Origin: Valencia hispanica
Lineage: Eukaryota; Chordata; Actinopteri; Cyprinodontiformes; Valenciidae
NCBI GenBank assembly: GCA_963556495.2
Contig: OY747711.1
Coordinates: 39,373,914 to 39,437,913 of the forward strand
Length of the DNA stretch: 64,000 nt
Direction: 5' to 3'
In this document: piece by piece, positions 59,343 through 64,000 of the stretch
How positions within the stretch are numbered: the first letter of the stretch is position 1
How the letters are laid out: each line of letters begins with the position of its first letter
Made by a program: the position numbers and the translations under genes
The notes under the pieces: model-generated
Databases searched by the model: none
What the model was told of the DNA's origin: nothing
The model's input: the letters and a program-made list of their open reading frames with translations, nothing else

Positions 59343-60375
59343 AGGCATACTCCGCAACTTTTACACCTTAATATAATGTTTTTTTTCAAAGGGTATGGTG
59401 GAATTTTATTATCTATTATGTTCATTTTTAGAGTTGTCACCTTGGCTTTTTTTCTGCACTATAGAACTTTTGAGCGGCAGAGTCATACGGGCTCGCTGTT
59501 TAGACTGTAGAGATGGGTGATCCACCAAAGAGACTGAGAAATCCCATATCAGAAGAAGCTAGAAAAAGAAAAAGAGAATGTGATAGAGAGAGAGCAAAGA
59601 CCAGAGTAAATATTGGGCCGGCTTTTCCTCGTTGGAGAGTTCTTTTGGAATGAATGTCATGTACTGCGGACGCCAAGTTAGCCGTGCTGCTAATGGATAG
59701 GTAAGTAATCAATGACCTCACCGAGGTTATAGTGTTTGGTCTGGCATGATGTTGTTATACAGTCCTGAGAAAGCTATTTATTCAATGTGTGGAGGTGGAT
59801 GAACATAGTTTGCATGGTATGCCTTACAGTAGTAATGTGAATTGCACAACTGAGTCGATCTCCGTTAGCCATCTAGTGGCTAATGTGATGCTAACGTGTA
59901 AGACTCGGTTCTGTAGATAAAGCTGCAAACTCCAGCATAGTCGCTGTACTCCAGGATATAAGTCAAACTTTCTTCTTTTGGTTTTGTTAAGCTAGTGATT
60001 TATATTTTTGTCGTTTGATTTTTTTCCTAAAAACACCTAAAGATGTAGGCTGATTCTAGTGTCAGGAGGTGTTTGATACATGTTGCTTAGACGTTCTCTG
60101 TATCTAGTCTCACTGCTTTTCCAATTACCCCGACCTCCCCCACAAACGGAATACCTAGCTGTGAGATCTTTACTCTAAATTATCCCGATTGTTACAGTTG
60201 AATTGCGAACTGAAACGGCGCTTGTTTGTTGTTTGGGCAAGCGATTTGGAAAGCAGCCACTGAAACATGCCTCTTATGAGCGACAGAGAGATTTGATTTT
60301 ACGACAATGATGTTGCGCGGCAAACCTGAAGAGGGCGACAGAGAGCAAATATCGTGAAAGTTGCGGAGTATGGCT
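59343..60375 (+). mobile_element. TTAA-flanked TIR transposon, 1033 bp
   Basis: The left end AGGCATACTCCGCAACTTT and the right end (reverse complement) AGCCATACTCCGCAACTTT differ at one base in 19. TTAA flanks both (59339-59342 and 60376-60379). TTAA targets fit piggyBac or Kolobok superfamilies. It has no transposase but carries a small basic ORF (next entry). The well-kept ends suggest a fairly young copy. Confidence 0.85.
59513..59653 (+). CDS. Small basic ORF carried by the TTAA element (46 residues)
   Basis: An ATG at 59513 in context AGAGATGG opens 46 codons to a TGA. The N-terminal half reads MGDPPKRLRNPISEEARKRK, followed by a run of Arg, Glu and Asp (RECDRERAKTR) that should form a charged helix and looks nuclear-localisation-like. 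The end reads VNIGPAFPRWRVLLE. From memory, near-identical AKTRVNIG...RWRxL segments occur in many uncharacterised predicted fish proteins, which fits a transposon-borne exon being swept into gene models. I do not know its function. It may be the first exon of a longer protein: GTAAGT at 59701 on the plus strand could be a donor, but it lies after the stop. Confidence 0.5.
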   Translation: MGDPPKRLRNPISEEARKRKRECDRERAKTRVNIGPAFPRWRVLLE

Positions 60376-60379
60376 TTAA

Positions 60380-62667
60380 AGACTGACAGGTAGAATTATA
60401 TTATGACCACACTTTTTTGACCCAGACAACCAAAATGACAGACAACAAAACAATTCTAATATGATCTCTGCATAGAACAACTTACCACACACTATTCACT
60501 CTTTTGGGCAGTTAAGAGAACCCCTAGTGATTAGAAGCCCTATCAGACAACAATTAAGGACCGTAATTGTTAACATACAGTTGCATCACCTTCGTCACAT
60601 TAATTTCAAACACGCATTCTTTATGAACCAATATTAATTACAAGGGTGTTATGTCTTCTCTGAGGATGACAGTGATGCATGCACACAATTAAAATTACCT
60701 TCACTGTGTCTAATCCACACAGGTGGACTCTCAATGAAAGACGACATCTTAGAGACAGCTAGGAATTATTGCTAAAATAGAAATTGTTAATTAAAAGCTG
60801 AAATTAAACCTAACAAAGAACAGAGTGCCCAGACCCTCCACCTGTTAAATGAAAATCCTGTTTGCGGTGCTCCTTCTGTTGTGTACACACATGTACGCAC
60901 TGAGAATTCTAACAAAAATTATGAGGGAAATTAATTTTCCTTTCTTAAGGGTGAAGAGAATCAGTTCTGCATTCACAGCGACATGAAAACAATTGCCCCT
61001 ATAACACTAAAAGCATAAAACTGCAGTGAGGTGTTGATCTGTAAAGCCAAGTTCTGTGAATGAGCAGGAAAGTTGCTACATCTCCTAAGATGTAGCATTT
61101 TATCAGAGCTGTCATTTTGCTTTAATTAGGTAAGGTATTAGATTTCCGTTATGTGTAGACGTTAATTGTGGTTTGAGAGAACCAACCAGAATTTCATGTT
61201 GGCCCTTTTTTTCCATTTCAACACCCAAAAGCAGCAGACAAACAAAGCCGGCAGCAGGGTGTATCTTATCAAGTGTCCAACCATTTTTACACTTCTTAGA
61301 CAGTAAAGAGCTGGTTGTTTTCCACAAGTACATCACGGTAAAATGAAAGTACTCCTCATTTGAATTCTAGAGTTTCTCTTACCTTAAGAGCAAAACTATT
61401 TTGGGATTTGGAGTGCGATCTCTCAATGTTGACTTCATTATTTTTTACACAAATAATAATACGGTAGACTGATTCCGTGTTGTATGTAGTTTGACCTGAA
61501 TCGAACACTGTCAGGAAGTAAAATGGCCCTCAGTCAGTAAGTCAAAAACCAAATGCAGATTGGTAACATATTGGCATGTAAAAAAAATTCAACATGAAAA
61601 ACACTTAACACCAATTGTCATTTTTTGTTGAGAAAATAGAAGAAAGATGAAACCTCATTTATAATCAGCTTGTCTTTTCCAAACTGGAAAAGCTGGAAAA
61701 GGATTTAAGAAAATGATATACTTTTACAGACTGCATAGGAACCTAACTGTCTATATGTTAAAACCCAAGGAATTGACAAAGAGCATACTTCCTTTTTACC
61801 ATGACTGTACGTATTCATCTCAAGAAAGATTTTGATTGGAAATGAACCCCCTCCACACTCAGACACACAGACTCATAAACACACACTCACACAACTGCTC
61901 CACTTCTGATTAATAAAATTCCTTTGTAGAGGTACAGAACTAATTTTAGCATGTTTTAATTGCTTTCGGGCATTAAAGTGAATTTAAAGCCAGCCTTTCT
62001 CTGTTTCTGTCTTTCACTTCACAGCTGAAATACTAGGGCAAATGTTCTGTGTGCTAACCTATTTGGGTAAACTTGTGAGGATGGCTTTGGAAAAGAACAT
62101 TTAATGATATAGCCACATGCTTAGCTTGTAACAGTCCAAGAAAAACAGTACCAATGCAGCGTGATTGATTTTCATGTGTATCTTTACAACACATTTACTT
62201 CTCATTTTTACACCTTGCCTACCAAGGCTGTGCCATATTATATTGGCAATATTGGCAATAATTACGGTTTAGTGCGTTTTGCTGCACAGTCATATTCAAT
62301 AAATTAGAATATGTGTTCTGATGAGGCTCTTTTGTCAATTTATTAGTACTATTTGAAAATAACAACCTTTAGGTTGCTATTAAACATGTTTCATTAAGTA
62401 TTTAATGCATTTTATAAATGTCTGTATTATAAAGGCTTTTTATTGGTCTAATATTCTAATGTTAAATGTTGTGTTTTCATTACCTATAATTGGAAAACCA
62501 TAATTGCCAGAAATAAAGGTTTGAAAACATCAGTCTATGTGTAATTAATCTGTATAATGTGATTATGATACTGTGAAACTTTTCAATTAAAATCTAATTT
62601 ATTGAATATGTTACTTGCATGCACCATCTTGCTATACCTTTAATATGGTGACAAGAAGCACATACAT
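60380..62667. other. No recognised feature
   Basis: AT-rich with no gene or repeat family that I can support. Confidence 0.5.
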
Positions 62668-63290
62668 TCGCCAGCCACTTTTTTAGTCGACCTTGCTTGC
62701 ACTAGGTTGGACTCCATTAAGACTAGGTGTTGAAAACAATCCCCAGTAGATTTTGGTCTAAAATGTGCATCACATAGTTCCTGGACATGGTCAACAAAAC
62801 TACTATGGATTTTAAATAGGCTATGGTATTTAAATGATGCTCAGACCTGTCAACATTACACCCTCACCGCTTGACTGGACTGTTGAAACAAGGTGGAAAC
62901 ACTCAATATGTTCACTAAAATGGAGCCGTTTTTCTTTATTGTCCAACTTTGGTGAGCCTGTGTAAATTGTAGCCTATAACTTCCCTCAATAGTGTGGCAC
63001 CTGATGTATTTGTCAGCTGCTCTAGATCATGTGCTGCAGGATCCAGTGCGATGCAGCTTTAAAAATGATATCCCAGATCAATAGTTTTGGAAATAGTCAA
63101 ACTGGCCCATCTTGCATCAACAAGCATGCTGCGTTCAAAATCATTGAAATAACCCACCTGTTTGAATATCATTTAACATGTCTAGATGCTTTAATACACT
63201 GAGTTGCCGTTATGTGATTGGCTAATTCTCTATTTGTCTTAAGAAGGAATTCAACAGACATATTTAACAAAGTCCCCAGTGAGGAGAGGA
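62668..63290. mobile_element. DNA transposon, internally deleted copy of the 8155 family
   Basis: The left end CGCCAGCCACTTTTTTAG and the right end ACAAAGTCCCCAGTGAGG are degenerate versions of the family's inverted ends (GGCCACTTTATTAGG). Inside, TTGGTGAGCCTGTGTAAATT, CTGGCCCATCTTGCATCAAC and CACTGAGTTGCCGTTATGTG are in family order, with about half the element missing. Unlike the 8155 copy, both ends are present. Confidence 0.75.
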
Positions 63291-64000
63291 CAGACCTACA
63301 ACAAACGCATGTGATGAAATGTTGAAGAAAACTACTTACAGCTAACAATGGAAACATTACATCTAAAAAAAAAAATACAACAAAACGCACATGTGCAATG
63401 AAAAGTAGCATTCAGCAAGGAAGTACAAGAAAGTAGCTGGCTATGTGCAGCCTATATAAACTACTTCAAAGAGCATTGTAGCATAAATTGCTGGGGTGCA
63501 GGTTGAATAAATGGCAGGTAGAAAAGTGGTTCATTGATTAAAATAAACCTTGACAAGAGAATGAATCTCACATCTGTGAGGGACATGATTGGCTTTGATA
63601 CCTCAATAATCAGGGGCTTTTCTTTGCAGATATAGGTCTGTGATGAAAAAGTGTCTCTTGTCTATGTAGAACATGTAAGTCAACAATGTAACAGTGTAAC
63701 AATGTAAGAAAGCAAAAGAATGAAGTAGTTCTTTTTTTGTTTCAACAGAAGAAATGCTACCTTTAAATTGCAGTCAAAATGAAGATGCAAATGGTTTTTG
63801 CTTTATTGTTGTGAATATTGTTTATCCTACCTTTCATTTGTGAGAGAATTTTAAGTTTCCATCTCATTTTGCCAAACTGATCCCTTTTGCTATTATTGAG
63901 AAGTTATTTTTATTTCAGTAACTCCACCATCAAATGAAACACATTATACCTTCCATTAATTAGGATGAGTTTCTGCTTACAGCCAATAAAAACACAATGT
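63291..64000. other. No recognised feature
   Basis: AT-rich right edge of the window. The minus-strand frame at 63169-63411 overlaps the transposon end and is not a supported gene. Confidence 0.5.

Overview
The window looks like teleost fish nuclear DNA. It is AT-rich, holds no intact protein-coding gene, and is crowded with the mix of repeats seen in ray-finned fish: Tc1/mariner, hAT, PIF/Harbinger and TTAA-target transposons, L1- and L2-like LINEs, a Ty3/gypsy fragment, a tRNA-like SINE, a gammaretrovirus-like endogenous retrovirus (ERV), and long CA, CT, TA and ATCC microsatellites. I cannot name the species. There are no bacterial operons, CRISPR arrays or recognisable tRNA or rRNA genes.

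Layout, left to right. 1-820 is the end of a Tc1-like transposon cut by the window edge. 1319-4072 is a terminal-inverted-repeat (TIR) element carrying spliced, broken exons of a cellular-type gene on the minus strand. 5225-6900 holds two LINE 3' pieces on the minus strand. 8155-8590, 9018-9488, 10886-11125, 12737-12950, 13234-13400 and 13891-15050 are a DNA-transposon fragment, a TTAA-flanked MITE, a dispersed repeat, a SINE, a CpG-rich minisatellite and a Tc1-like pseudogene. 15227-15328 is the best candidate for a host exon: a last coding exon with a plausible acceptor, stop codon and downstream polyadenylation signal. 19888-21213 is a gypsy remnant split by other repeats. 23372-24107 is a PIF/Harbinger element with a MADF exon. 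27430-28291 is a MITE with an internal tandem duplication, next to a CA microsatellite. 30055-31330 may be a solo LTR. 31657-32886 is a hAT transposon remnant.

40051-43122 is an L1-like ORF2 remnant (minus). 43280-44470 and 44475-47714 are two L2-like LINEs placed head to head, the second interrupted by two copies of one short repeat.

52402-58953 is the standout: a minus-strand ERV with 573-bp LTRs that I read as identical, a 4-bp target duplication, a primer binding site matching tRNA-Ala, a polypurine tract, and fragments of nucleocapsid/protease, RT-connection/RNase H and env transmembrane tail. Most of gag, the RT active site, integrase and env surface are missing. Identical LTRs around a gutted interior suggest that an already defective genome was copied recently by helper proteins. 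59343-60375 is a TTAA-flanked transposon with a small basic ORF, and 62668-63290 is a deleted copy of the family seen at 8155.

No pathway links these features. The window is best read as an intergenic or intronic region built up by repeated and nested insertions.
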